A DNA stretch of 64,000 bases from assembly GCA_963851415.1 (NCBI GenBank), contig CAWKPF010000002.1, forward strand, positions 2,852,001-2,916,000, written 5' to 3'. A program made the translations under genes and the position numbers. The notes beneath the pieces are model-generated. The model was not told where the DNA came from and made no database searches. It worked only from the letters and a program-made list of their open reading frames with translations. Origin of the DNA: CAWKPF01 sp963851415 (GTDB taxonomy: Bacteria > Acidobacteriota > Thermoanaerobaculia > Multivoradales > Multivoraceae). Shown piece after piece: positions 36,385-45,472 of this stretch; position 1 is the stretch's first letter, and each line of letters opens with the position of its first letter.

Positions 36385-38952
36385 TCACGGGTAGTAACCG
36401 GTCATCGTCGTGACCTCGCTTCCAGCGCGTCGCGTTCGCACCTGGACTCGGCGGAAGCGCCCGTCGTCCCTCGTGTTGGAGGACTGGTAGGCAATCAGAT
36501 ACTGAGAGCGGAGATCTCGCTCGATCTCAGCGTAGATAAGCGCCAACTGTTCCTGGCTTCGAACGAAGAAGCTCCTTCCGCCGGTCACTTCTGCGACACT
36601 GCGAAGAAACCCCCTCTCATTCCCCTGGAGACCGAGGCCGATGGTGTAGACCGTCACGCCTGCCCGGCGGGCATACTCGAGCGTCTCGCTCGCGGAGAAC
36701 CGACTGACCTCGTCCTTCCCGTCAGAGAGCACCAGCAGAGCCCGCTGACCGCTGACACCAGCGAAGTAGTACAACCCGAACATGACGCTGTCGTAAAGCG
36801 CCGTCTGTCCCTCGGCGGTCAGGCCCGCGAGACCACCGCCGAGCGCCCGCAGGTCACTCGTCGCCTTGACCGACACGGTGGGGAACCGATTGAAGGTGAT
36901 CACCGCGGCACGGTCCTGCTCGGCGATTGCCTGTTGAAGGAATCCGAGCGCGGCGCTCCGGGTCGTGTCGAGTGCCCCTCGCATCGAGGCGGAGTTGTCG
37001 ATCAAGACCGCGACGTGAATCGGGAGGTCCTCGACCCGCTCCAGACGCACGATCTCCTGTCGCTCTCCGTCCTCTTCGACCACGACCTCCTGGCGGTCGA
37101 GGTCGGTCACCGGCTCCCCGGATCGGTCGGTGATCGATGCGTAGAGCTCGACGAACTCGACCTTCATGGCCTCGGAGAGGTCGCGGTCGTTGACGAACAC
37201 GACGTCCTCCGTCCGGTTGCCATCCGCCAGCACCGCCACTGCACGCACATAGCTGAGACGAGTGGCTCGAGCGCCTTCCGGAGGCAGCGCGACCGGAAGC
37301 ACGAAGGGCTCCTGGTAGAGGGTCGCGGTCAGCTCCTCATCGAGATAGATGTCGAGACGTTCCAACACGGAGTTCTCGGGCACGGAGACGTCCGCACGGA
37401 TTCTCATCGAGTCGGCATAGGTGCGCCCGGGCCGTGGCTCGATAAGAGATACCGAGAAGCGATAGCTGCCGGCGTTGACGACCAGTTCGTCATCGGCCAC
37501 CTCGCGTCCGGAGGCGTCCAGCCCGACGACTCGGAGCAAGTGAGGCTTGGGAAAGGGCCCCAGGTCGATCTCCACGTTGAAAGGCGGCTTGTTCTTGATC
37601 ATCAGCGGCCGATCGTCGAGCAGGAACGACACCTGTTCGATCTCGGAGCCTGCTGCAACGGTGTCGAAGCGCACCAACCCGGTCAGGAGCGTCTGCGTCG
37701 GAGGAACGAGCCGGATCGAGGTCTCTCCGGTCGCCACGGCGGCGGTGGCTTCTCGAAAGATCCGGGCGACGCCCTCGTCCAACGTGGAGGCAACGTCGAG
37801 ATCGTTCGTCAGCCGCGGCACCGTCAGCTCGTCCTCCCATCGAAAGTAGCGGTTCGCGTTGATGTCTCGCACCAGGAGAGCCAACGTGTAGTCGCCCGGT
37901 CGCACGTAGCGCTGAAACGCGATGGGCAGCTGGTATCGGTCGCTCTCGGTGCCGTGCTCCTCGAGAGTCGGAATGGAGAACTTGTAGCGGAAGCTCTCGA
38001 GCAGCTGAGCGTCGCGAACGATCTCGCCCACCACGTCGAACTCGTACGACCGGTAGCCCGCCAGGTCGGCACGCTCCGCCTCGTGTTCGTCGACCAGGAG
38101 GGTGCCCTGCACCACGGTGCGGCTGCGGTGGCGACCGAGAAAATCGACGGTGAAGGAAGCCCGGAACAGCTCTGCTTCCTCCGGTAGCTCGGCGGTCTCG
38201 GAGGCAAAGGTGGTCACCCACTCCGCATTCCGCGGGCTCGGCTTGGCCAGCACCCGCGACAACTGCCACTCATAGTGGGCGCCAGCTCCCCGGAGCTCAG
38301 CCACCACCTCCGCGAGCAACGCTCCATTCATACAGCTGCGGGCAGCTCGAATCGAGCCCTCGATCGAGCCACTTCGGCCCGGCACCCAGAGAGACGCCTC
38401 TGCCTCTGTCATGACGGGCTGAACGAATACGAGGACAGTGCGGGAGTCGAGCGTTCTGCTCCCCTGATAGATCCAGATCTCGGCCGGAATCCGTGTGGTA
38501 CTACAGCGGACTTGAATGCGGCGTGTCGGACGACCATGGACCAGCAGAACCCGGGCCCGCGCATCGGAGATGCTTCCGAAGGTCGATCGGACGTAGGCCA
38601 GGTTCACCTCCCACCGCTCGCGCGCTTCGTTCCGTGCGGTTTCGGGATAGGGGTCTCGAACTCGCCAGAACTCGCGGATGAACGCGTCGCGTTGGTAGTC
38701 ACGACGAAGGCGCAAAAAGAGCTCCTGTTCCGGGAACGTGATCAACGGCTCGACCGCGGTGAGCCACTCTGTGAAGCGCGGCGCCATTCGAGGAGACTCC
38801 TCGCCCGGCGGCACCTGGGCCGCGGCGGCGCTCAGCCAGAGGGAGAGGATGGCGAGCGGGCACAGCCTGCGGCCGGTTGCCCGCCCTCGACTCCGAGATG
38901 GCCGAACTCTCACAGGCTCGAGACACGCGCTCCGGGTCCTCTCGCTCTTCAC
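36385..38952 (-). CDS. Exported GWxTD-like and VWFA-domain protein
   Basis: About 855 residues. A signal peptide (CPLAILSLWLSAAAAQ) is followed by a domain with EFWRVRDPYPETARNEARERW and an ARVLLVHGRPTR segment, as in GWxTD-domain proteins. A central beta-rich part contains bacterial Ig-like strands, and the C-terminal VWFA domain has a MIDAS site, LIDNSASM with GQTALYDS and LSDGKDEVSRF. It ends EVTTMTGYYP, as in the acidobacterial VWFA-related family (TIGR03436). GTG at 38952 is preferred for its upstream GGAG and nearby signal peptide; the frame stays open to an ATG at 39027. Probably a periplasmic or surface protein-binding factor. Function unproven. Confidence 0.8.
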   Translation of the reverse strand: MKSERTRSACLEPVRVRPSRSRGRATGRRLCPLAILSLWLSAAAAQVPPGEESPRMAPRFTEWLTAVEPLITFPEQELFLRLRRDYQRDAFIREFWRVRDPYPETARNEARERWEVNLAYVRSTFGSISDARARVLLVHGRPTRRIQVRCSTTRIPAEIWIYQGSRTLDSRTVLVFVQPVMTEAEASLWVPGRSGSIEGSIRAARSCMNGALLAEVVAELRGAGAHYEWQLSRVLAKPSPRNAEWVTTFASETAELPEEAELFRASFTVDFLGRHRSRTVVQGTLLVDEHEAERADLAGYRSYEFDVVGEIVRDAQLLESFRYKFSIPTLEEHGTESDRYQLPIAFQRYVRPGDYTLALLVRDINANRYFRWEDELTVPRLTNDLDVASTLDEGVARIFREATAAVATGETSIRLVPPTQTLLTGLVRFDTVAAGSEIEQVSFLLDDRPLMIKNKPPFNVEIDLGPFPKPHLLRVVGLDASGREVADDELVVNAGSYRFSVSLIEPRPGRTYADSMRIRADVSVPENSVLERLDIYLDEELTATLYQEPFVLPVALPPEGARATRLSYVRAVAVLADGNRTEDVVFVNDRDLSEAMKVEFVELYASITDRSGEPVTDLDRQEVVVEEDGERQEIVRLERVEDLPIHVAVLIDNSASMRGALDTTRSAALGFLQQAIAEQDRAAVITFNRFPTVSVKATSDLRALGGGLAGLTAEGQTALYDSVMFGLYYFAGVSGQRALLVLSDGKDEVSRFSASETLEYARRAGVTVYTIGLGLQGNERGFLRSVAEVTGGRSFFVRSQEQLALIYAEIERDLRSQYLIAYQSSNTRDDGRFRRVQVRTRRAGSEVTTMTGYYP

Positions 38953-39214
38953 TTCTCGGCCCACTCCACAAGACTTCCGGTAGCGTGTCGTTCGCGCGCC
39001 GCCGACTCGATTTCCCGCGCCCGGCACGACGCCCGGAGCAGGCAGGTATACTCTAGTGTCCGTTCATCAGCACGTGTCGGATTCCGACTCCGATCCGACC
39101 GTCGTCGCTGAGTCCGTTCCCCTCCCCTTGGAGTCGGGCGTGCGCAGCACGAAGGACCCCACTCGGAGCCCGCATTCCAGACACGCCCAGCATCCTAGAT
39201 TCGGAGAGTACGTC

Positions 39215-39775
39215 ATGAGAGTTCCCCACAGCATTGTCCTACTCGCGTCATTCATGGCACTGGCAGCTTTCGTGGTGTCGCCGGTCGTGGCGCAGCTGCC
39301 GCCAGACGCCGTCGATCTCTCCAAGGTCAAGATCCCGGAGACCCAGAAGAGTGCGGAGCTCTGCCCGGTGAATCTGGTACCCTCCGCGGCCGACGGAGAG
39401 AGCTGGGAGTACCAGGGCACGACCTATCGCGGCTCGGAGCCCGGAGCCAAGGACGCTTTCCTCGCGGACCCCGAGAAGTTCGTTGAAGCAGCCGAGAAGG
39501 AGCGTTGGATCAACAACTTCATGCTCGCGATGAGCACGATCTGGTGCCCCATCACCGACGAGGTCACACCCGGCGGTCGAAAGCAGACCGAGGCCCTTGG
39601 CTTCAAATGGGAGAGTTGCTGCTCCTTCTGCGACGAAGAGATGAGCGGCGACAACTTCGAGGAAGCCCTTGAGCGCCTTCGGGCCCGCGCCGAACAGTCC
39701 TACGAGCTCACCGGAGGCGTCTACGTCGAGGGAGCCTCGAGTCCTGTCGAAGGCGCGATCAAGGACACATTCTGA
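39215..39775 (+). CDS. Exported protein with two degenerate YHS-like domains
   Basis: A 186-residue protein with a signal peptide (about 1-27). Residues 50-96 read CPVNL, a gap, then EYQGTTYRGSEPGAKDAFLADPEKFVE, the YHS layout but with the usual FC-x-x-C pair replaced by GSEPGA. Residues 111-160 form a second copy, CPITDEVT and LGFKWESCCSFCDEEM, keeping CC-x-x-C. YHS domains bind metals, often copper or iron. So the second unit may bind metal while the first looks structural. GGAGAG precedes the ATG by about 8 bases. A TATACT at 39047 could be its promoter -10. It is followed 16 bp later by the adenosyltransferase gene. Confidence 0.65.
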   Translation: MRVPHSIVLLASFMALAAFVVSPVVAQLPPDAVDLSKVKIPETQKSAELCPVNLVPSAADGESWEYQGTTYRGSEPGAKDAFLADPEKFVEAAEKERWINNFMLAMSTIWCPITDEVTPGGRKQTEALGFKWESCCSFCDEEMSGDNFEEALERLRARAEQSYELTGGVYVEGASSPVEGAIKDTF

Positions 39776-39791
39776 CCTCGGGTCGCGAACG

Positions 39792-40355
39792 TTGCCGCGC
39801 ATTACCCGCGTCTACACTCGAACCGGAGACGATGGCACGACCGCGCTCGGTTCGGGGGAGCGCACGTCGAAGGACTCGCTGCGAGTTTCGGCCTACGGAG
39901 ACGTCGACGAGTTGAACTCGGCTCTCGGTGTCGCCCTCTCGACGGGTCTCGAGCCGAAGCTGATGGCTCTGCTGGGGCCGATTCAGAACCTGCTGTTCCA
40001 CCTCGGCGCCGATCTCTGTGTGCCGAGAGGCGAAGAGGAGCCCGCCTCGGGACCCTGCCTCTCTCCGGCGCACGTCGATCGCCTCGAAGAGGCGATGGAC
40101 AGCTTGAGCGAGACACTCGAGCCGCTGGCCAACTTTGTCCTACCCGGTGGGACCCCTGGGGCGTCACAGCTTCACGTATGTCGTACGGTCTGCCGCAGGG
40201 CGGAGCGCAGCCTGGTCGCACTCGCTCGTGAGGAGCCTGTCGACCCGATCAATGTGCGCTATCTGAACCGTCTGTCGGACTGTCTGTTCGTGATGTCGCG
40301 GTACGAGAACCACGCGAACGGGACGCCCGACGTGCTCTGGGACAGCCGGGCCTAG
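39792..40355 (+). CDS. pduO: PduO-type corrinoid adenosyltransferase
   Basis: ATP:cob(I)alamin adenosyltransferase, making coenzyme B12. The 187-residue protein has the family N-terminus YTRTGDDGTTALGSGERTSKDSLRV, YGDVDELNSALG, the FVLPGGTPGASQLHVCRTVCRRAER segment and YLNRLSDCLFVMSRYEN. The TTG at 39792 was chosen because the conserved domain starts immediately after it and the preceding gene ends at 39775; the Shine-Dalgarno is poor. No B12-dependent enzyme was recognised in the window. Confidence 0.88.
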   Translation: MPRITRVYTRTGDDGTTALGSGERTSKDSLRVSAYGDVDELNSALGVALSTGLEPKLMALLGPIQNLLFHLGADLCVPRGEEEPASGPCLSPAHVDRLEEAMDSLSETLEPLANFVLPGGTPGASQLHVCRTVCRRAERSLVALAREEPVDPINVRYLNRLSDCLFVMSRYENHANGTPDVLWDSRA

Positions 40356-40358
40356 TCC

Positions 40359-40381
40359 GGCCCGAAGAGAACGATCGGGCC
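40359..40381. terminator. Hairpin between converging genes
   Basis: GGCCCGA/TCGGGCC, a 7-bp stem with a 9-nt loop, located in the 27 bp between the converging adenosyltransferase and pilB genes. It lacks a T-tract on either strand. Confidence 0.4.
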
Positions 40382-40382
40382 C

Positions 40383-42101
40383 TCAGCCGAGAACGGTCTC
40401 ACGAACCACCTCTTCGATCGAGGTGACACCGTCACGGATCTTGCTCAGTCCCGAATGGCGCAGCGTGAGCATGCCCTTCTGGATCGCCTTCTGGCGCACC
40501 TCGTAGGAGCTTCCCCCCGACAGCACCAGTTCCCGGATCTCGTCGTCGAGCACCATCACCTCGTAGAGCGCAATGCGGCCCTTGTAGCCGGTATTGGAGC
40601 AGCGCTCGCAGCCCTTGCCGCGAAACATCTGCAGCCCTTCGGTCTCGTCTTCAGGAAAGCCGATGTTGACCAGTGCGGCGGGCGCAACGTCGTAGGGCTC
40701 TTTGCACCCGGTGCAGATGCGTCTCACCAGGCGTTGTGCGACCACGAGGTGCACCGAGGTGGCGACCAGGAAGGGCTCGACGCCCATGTTCATCAGGCGG
40801 TTGATCGTGGAGGGTGCGTCGTTGGTATGGAGAGTCGAGAGCACGAGATGGCCGGTCATGGCGGCCTTGATCGCGACTTCTGCGGTCTCGAAATCTCGGA
40901 TCTCGCCGACCAGCACCACATTGGGATCCTGACGGAGAAAAGAGCGCAGTGCCGCGGCGAAATTGAGCCCGATCGACTCCTTCATCTGCACCTGGTTGAT
41001 GCCGTGCAGATTGAACTCGACCGGATCTTCGGCGGTCATGATGTTGACGTCAGTCGTGTTGACCCGCTGCAACGCCGAATAGAGAGTGTTCGTCTTTCCG
41101 GATCCCGTAGGGCCGGTGACCAGCACCATGCCGTAGGGCTGCATGATCGCGTGCTCGAACCGCTGGAGCGACTCTGACTCGAACCCGAGTTTGGTCAGGT
41201 CGAGCATCAGATTGTCCTTGTCGAGAAGTCGCAACACGATTTTCTCGCCGAACAGGGTGGGTAGCACGGACACGCGATAATCGAGATCTTTGGCCTTGCC
41301 CTGGATCTTGGTCTTGATCTTGATGCGGCCGTCCTGGGGCAGTCGCTTCTCGGCGATGTCCAGCTTCGCCATGATCTTGATACGGCTCGTGATCGCCTCG
41401 CGCAGGCGCAGAGGAGGCGACATCATCTCGTAGAGCACGCCGTCGATCCGATAGCGGACTCGATACTCCTTCTCGTAGGGCTCGATGTGGATGTCCGAGG
41501 CGCTGCGCTTGATGGCATCGGTGAGGATGACGTTGACCAGTTTGACGACCGGTGCGTCCTCCATCGCTTCGGTCAGCTCGTCGAGATCGACGTCCTCCTC
41601 CTCATCGAGGACCTCGAGATCCGGGTCGACGTCTTCCTCCAGGTCGTCCATCACCTTCTTCAGCTCGACCGCGTGAGTAGATCCGTAGTAGCGGTCGATC
41701 GCGGAGCGCAGGATCGTTTCGGAGGCGACGACCGGCTCCACTCGATAGCCGGTCATGAACGTGATGTCATCCATCGCGAAGACGTTGGTCGGATCGATCA
41801 TGGCGATCGTGACCTTTGCGCCGGTCTTCGAGACGGGCAGGATGGTGTACTTTCGCGCCACGTCGGCGGGAATGATCTGAATCACCGTTTCTTCGATCGT
41901 GATGCTCTCGAGGTTGATCGAGGGCACGCCGAAATGTTGGGAGAGGAAAGAGACGAGCTCTTCGTCGGTGATGTGCCCGAGACGCACGAGGTTGGTTCCC
42001 AGGCGACCTCCCTGGTCCCGTTGGGCAGCGAGAGCTTCCTGGAGCTGAGCCTCGGTGATATGACCGGCGCGGACCAAGAGCTCACCCAGTCGGTTGTCCA
42101 T
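40383..42101 (-). CDS. pilB: Type IV pilus assembly ATPase PilB
   Basis: The hexameric ATPase that powers pilus extension. The 572-residue protein has an N-terminal MshEN domain (about 1-150; GELLVRAGHITEAQLQEALAAQ and GHITDEELVSFLSQHFGVP), which in relatives binds cyclic-di-GMP, then the GspE/PilB core with Walker A GPTGSGKT, Asp box TAEDPVEF, Walker B VVLVGEIRD, His box GHLVLSTLHTND, and a zinc site made of CTGC and CERC. Other pilus genes are absent from the window. A strong promoter lies 120 bp upstream. Confidence 0.93.
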   Translation of the reverse strand: MDNRLGELLVRAGHITEAQLQEALAAQRDQGGRLGTNLVRLGHITDEELVSFLSQHFGVPSINLESITIEETVIQIIPADVARKYTILPVSKTGAKVTIAMIDPTNVFAMDDITFMTGYRVEPVVASETILRSAIDRYYGSTHAVELKKVMDDLEEDVDPDLEVLDEEEDVDLDELTEAMEDAPVVKLVNVILTDAIKRSASDIHIEPYEKEYRVRYRIDGVLYEMMSPPLRLREAITSRIKIMAKLDIAEKRLPQDGRIKIKTKIQGKAKDLDYRVSVLPTLFGEKIVLRLLDKDNLMLDLTKLGFESESLQRFEHAIMQPYGMVLVTGPTGSGKTNTLYSALQRVNTTDVNIMTAEDPVEFNLHGINQVQMKESIGLNFAAALRSFLRQDPNVVLVGEIRDFETAEVAIKAAMTGHLVLSTLHTNDAPSTINRLMNMGVEPFLVATSVHLVVAQRLVRRICTGCKEPYDVAPAALVNIGFPEDETEGLQMFRGKGCERCSNTGYKGRIALYEVMVLDDEIRELVLSGGSSYEVRQKAIQKGMLTLRHSGLSKIRDGVTSIEEVVRETVLG

Positions 42102-42220
42102 CCTTCGTTCCCTCGTTGTGCGGGTAGCGCCCCCGAAGCGGCTCTGGAAATGGCGGGGGCAGTGGCTCTCCAGAGATCTCTCCGCGAACTCCGTTTTCTA
42201 CGGAATCTCGCCAGCGCACA

Positions 42221-42249
42221 ACTCTAGCAGGGGCCCCAGATGCGGTCAA
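42221..42249 (-). promoter_or_regulatory. Sigma-70 type promoter of pilB
   Basis: On the minus strand: TTGACC (42249-42244), 17-bp spacer, TAGAGT (42226-42221). The predicted leader is about 110 nt. Confidence 0.75.
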
Positions 42250-42301
42250 TAAAGTGGCGGGTCTGAGGCGCGAATGGACCCCAGGAGTCCCCGAGAAGTC
42301 T

Positions 42302-43390
42302 TCAGGTTCCCGACTCGAGGAGCTCGAGCGAGCGCGAGGTCACTGCTTCGACGGGAAGTCCGAGGAGACACAGACGGGGGCCATCGAGTCTCTTGTGGCA
42401 GTAGCTACAGGGGAGGGGTCTCTCGACCACGCTCGCGGGGGCTCGCCAGGGCCCATGTTTCCGCGGGTCAGTCGGTCCCATCACGCAGACCACCGGCGTC
42501 TCGAGGGCGTGCGCGAGGTGGATGGGGCCGGTATCTCCGCCCAGGACCAGGCGAGCGCCGCGCAGCGCTGCTGCCAGCGCCGGCAGAGAAGGAACGTCGA
42601 ACGGCTCGACCAGGCCTCCCGATGCGGCCGCCGTGAGAACGCCGAGCTCTCGTTCTCCCGGGCCTGTGATGGCGACGATGCGCAATCCCGTCTCCCGAGC
42701 GAGATCTGCTCCGATCTGACCCCAGCGAGGCGGCGGGTACTCCTTGTTCGCCCATCCGGCTCCCGGGAGCAGGACGATGTAGGGTCCGTCGTCGCCGAGA
42801 GGTGAACGTGCTCCAGCACAGAGTCGATCGCCGTCGAAGTCGACCGGGTCTGTGGAGATACCGAGCGGCGCCAGAACGCTCAGGGCTCGTTCGACGGCGT
42901 GCGCTCCGAGGGCGCGGCAGCGATGAGTCAGCCACAGCGCGCTCGACGGCTCGCGCCGCTCGTTGGCCGCGAGTCCGATTCTCACGGGGCAGCCGGACAG
43001 TCGAGCGATGGCGGCCGACTTGTGGTTACCCATGACGTCGAGCGCCAGATGTGGATCCGCCAGGCGAAGGTCGCGGCGAAGTCTGGCCAGATCGCCCAGA
43101 GTGCGCCTCGACAGCGGCTTGTGGCGCCAGTGTCGGGTGCGTACCTTGATCAGGCTCTCGATATCGGGATGTCCTTCGAGCAGCGGGGCAAAAGACTCCT
43201 CGATCACCCAGCTGATCGTCCATCCCGGGCGATGGCGCCTCAGGGCTGCCACGATCGGCAGGGCCTGGACGATGTCACCCAGGGCACTGGTCCGGATCAA
43301 CACCACTCGCAATCGGTCACGCGCCGCCAGTCGGCGAAGGGAGGGCTGGGGCTTCGCCGAGTCGTCGGGCAGAGCCGAGACCTTCGTCAC
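42302..43390 (-). CDS. Glycosyltransferase family 9, heptosyltransferase-like
   Basis: A 362-residue GT-B enzyme of the WaaC/WaaF type, which adds ADP-activated heptose to the lipopolysaccharide core at the inner membrane. VVLIRTSALGDIVQALPIVAALRR (about 29-52) is the N-terminal signature; LLPGAGWANKEYPPPRWGQI and VLGGDTGPIHLAHALETPVVCVMGPTDPRKHGP are the C-terminal nucleotide-sugar-binding part. It starts within the rfaE2 stop (ATGA) and so is coupled to the two ADP-heptose synthesis genes, which supports a heptosyltransferase role. Confidence 0.88.
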   Translation of the reverse strand: MTKVSALPDDSAKPQPSLRRLAARDRLRVVLIRTSALGDIVQALPIVAALRRHRPGWTISWVIEESFAPLLEGHPDIESLIKVRTRHWRHKPLSRRTLGDLARLRRDLRLADPHLALDVMGNHKSAAIARLSGCPVRIGLAANERREPSSALWLTHRCRALGAHAVERALSVLAPLGISTDPVDFDGDRLCAGARSPLGDDGPYIVLLPGAGWANKEYPPPRWGQIGADLARETGLRIVAITGPGERELGVLTAAASGGLVEPFDVPSLPALAAALRGARLVLGGDTGPIHLAHALETPVVCVMGPTDPRKHGPWRAPASVVERPLPCSYCHKRLDGPRLCLLGLPVEAVTSRSLELLESGT

Positions 43391-43863
43391 GGCAGGGCTC
43401 TGACTCGGGCGATCAGGTCGCTGGTCGCGTGGTCCTTCGGATCACCGACGAGGGCCGTGCGTCCACCGTAGGCCTGCACGATCGCGAACTCGGGAACCTG
43501 CTCCGGAGACCCATAGTCGGGACCCTTGCAGTGCACTTCGGGCTGGAGGGTCTCGAGCAATCGCGCTGGAGTGTCGGAGCTGAACACCACGACGTAATCC
43601 ACCGGTTCGAGCGCCGCAAGCAGCTCGGCGCGTTCTGCAGCAGGGACCACCGGGCGTCCCTCTCCTTTGAGGCTCGCGACCGATACGTCGTCGTTGATGG
43701 CCACGACGAGGCGATCGGCTTCGGCCCGGGCCGCACGCAGGTAGCGAAGGTGCCCGACGTGCAGGAGGTCGAAGTGGCCGTTGGCGAACGCCAGGGAGAG
43801 GCCGGCCTCGCGGAGTCGTTGGCGCTCCGCGAGCAGCTCCTCGGCATCGAGAACTCGTCCCAC
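43387..43863 (-). CDS. rfaE2: D-glycero-beta-D-manno-heptose 1-phosphate adenylyltransferase
   Basis: A nucleotidyltransferase that forms ADP-heptose, equivalent to the C-terminal half of E. coli HldE. The 158-residue protein has FANGHFDLLHVGHLRYLRAA with the HVGH catalytic motif and KGPDYGSPEQVPE. The GTG start at 43863 shares its G with the upstream TAG stop. Tightly packed between the kinase and the glycosyltransferase. Confidence 0.92.
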   Translation of the reverse strand: MGRVLDAEELLAERQRLREAGLSLAFANGHFDLLHVGHLRYLRAARAEADRLVVAINDDVSVASLKGEGRPVVPAAERAELLAALEPVDYVVVFSSDTPARLLETLQPEVHCKGPDYGSPEQVPEFAIVQAYGGRTALVGDPKDHATSDLIARVRALP

Positions 43864-45032
43864 TAGGGCTCCTCTGGTGCCGTCGGGAAGCGGATCGCTT
43901 CGAGTGCCCCGAGATCCGTCTCCACGGCCCGCACCAGTTCCTCTGGTTCGAGGGTGGCCGTTCCGGCCTTGGCCACCACGGCGCCGCCGGCGTAGTTCGC
44001 GAGCAGTGTCGCCTCGAGAGGGGTGGCGCCCGCGGCGATCGCCAGACCAAAGGTACCGATGACGGTGTCCCCAGCGCCGGTGACGTCGGCCACCTGGCTC
44101 GATCCCGCGGCCGGTACCACCGTCAAAGCGATTCCGTCGGTGCAGCGTTCGAAAAGCGCCATTCCTTCGCTACCGCGCGTCACCACCACGTAGTTTCCGC
44201 CGAGTTTGTCCAGCAGTACTGGCCCGGCGGCCACGAGATCGTCGTCGGCTTCGAGCGGACGACCGGCGATGACTTCCGCCTCGTCCTGGTTCGGTGTCGC
44301 TGCGTCCATGCCGCGAAAGTCAGCCAGTCGGTAGCGTGAGTCCACCAGGAGCACCGCGGCCTCGCCGAGTGTCTCGCGCAGCCTCGGTACCAGCCGCGGG
44401 TCGACCCCTCCGTAGCCATAGTCACTCAGGATGACGACGGTCGGTCCCGACGTCGCGACCGAGCCCGCCGAGACGGCCTCGGCAGCGGCAAGGACTCGTT
44501 TTGAGAGAGCGGCGAGTCCGGGCTCGTCCGGGTTCCTCTCGGTGCCCGTGTCGTAGCGTACGATCTGTTGCTTGACGGTGTGGCGAGCGCCTCCGAGAAT
44601 CCGGGTCTTGGTCGGGGTCGTCCAGTCGCCGTCCTCTTTGATCCATCGAGTGTCGATGTCCATTTCGCGCAATCGTGCGAGCAATGCTGCGCCGCTCTGG
44701 TCACGACCCACGCTGCCGATCGGGATCGGTCGGCCGCCCAGGCTGCGGACGTTGGCGACCGCATTGGCCCCGCCGCCGGGCACGAGCTCCTCTCGCTCGT
44801 GCTGCAGAATGAGCACCGGGGCCTCGCGGCTGATACGTTTCGGATCACCGAACAGAAAACGATCCGCCACCAGGTCGACGAGCATCAGCACCTGCCTCTC
44901 GTTCATGGCGGCGATCAATCGATACAGGCGGCCTGGCTCCGGAACCGGGGGCTCGGGAAGCATGGGCTCGGGAAGTTCGGAGTCGGCGCACGGGGAATCC
45001 CCAGGCTGCGCGACGCCGTCCGGGCTGCTCAT
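43863..45032 (-). CDS. rfaE1: D-glycero-beta-D-manno-heptose-7-phosphate kinase (PfkB family)
   Basis: Equivalent to the N-terminal half of HldE. The 389-residue protein has an N-terminal Pro-rich tail, then VLMLVDLVADRFLFGDPKRISREAPV, GGGANAVANVRSLGG, and the PfkB signature with its catalytic Asp, VADVTGAGDTVIGTF. ATG at 45032 is preferred over GTG at 45050 because an extended -10 (TG-C-TACAGT) ends eight bases before it, implying a leaderless or nearly leaderless message. First gene of the three-gene heptose operon and divergent from atpZ. Confidence 0.9.
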   Translation of the reverse strand: MSSPDGVAQPGDSPCADSELPEPMLPEPPVPEPGRLYRLIAAMNERQVLMLVDLVADRFLFGDPKRISREAPVLILQHEREELVPGGGANAVANVRSLGGRPIPIGSVGRDQSGAALLARLREMDIDTRWIKEDGDWTTPTKTRILGGARHTVKQQIVRYDTGTERNPDEPGLAALSKRVLAAAEAVSAGSVATSGPTVVILSDYGYGGVDPRLVPRLRETLGEAAVLLVDSRYRLADFRGMDAATPNQDEAEVIAGRPLEADDDLVAAGPVLLDKLGGNYVVVTRGSEGMALFERCTDGIALTVVPAAGSSQVADVTGAGDTVIGTFGLAIAAGATPLEATLLANYAGGAVVAKAGTATLEPEELVRAVETDLGALEAIRFPTAPEEP

Positions 45033-45040
45033 ACGCGCGC

Positions 45041-45049
45041 ACTGTAGCA
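45041..45049 (-). promoter_or_regulatory. Extended -10 promoter of the heptose operon
   Basis: On the minus strand TG-C-TACAGT, eight bases before the ATG at 45032, without a recognisable -35. Confidence 0.5.
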
Positions 45050-45136
45050 CGCACCTCGCGCAAGTCTTTCACCCCCGACGCGCCTTCGTCTCGCGTCCCA
45101 TGTAGAGTGAACCCAGGTGAATCGAGGAGCGTGAGA

Positions 45137-45472
45137 ATGACGGCACCGACAGGGAGCTCCAGGGGCCCCGAGTCTCGAACGGAGAAGATCCGCGCCGACG
45201 CGTCCGGGGAGGCTCCACTCTCGCCGACGCGTCGCAGAACGAAGCAGGGAATGAAGGCGCTCGACCTTTCCTCGATCGGCCTGGTCTTTCCCGTCGCGAT
45301 GTTCCTGGGATACTGGGTGGGTGGTGTCGTCGGAGGGTGGATCGGCTTCCAGAGGCCAGGCCAGCTGATCGGTGGATTTCTTGGAATCGTCTCGGGCTTC
45401 TACAACGTGTACAAGGTCGTTCTGCGGCTCAACGCCGAGGCAGAGGCCCAGGAGCGTAGAGCCGGTGGCTGA
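45137..45472 (+). CDS. atpZ: AtpZ/AtpI-type ATP synthase accessory protein
   Basis: A 111-residue protein with a polar, charged N-terminus (1-40) and two membrane helices (about 47-65, VFPVAMFLGYWVGGVVGGW, and 72-92) with the Gly-rich hairpin typical of AtpZ. It aids assembly or ion supply of the F-type ATP synthase. GAGGAG lies eight bases before the ATG. Overlaps the next gene by 8 bp. Confidence 0.78.
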   Translation: MTAPTGSSRGPESRTEKIRADASGEAPLSPTRRRTKQGMKALDLSSIGLVFPVAMFLGYWVGGVVGGWIGFQRPGQLIGGFLGIVSGFYNVYKVVLRLNAEAEAQERRAGG

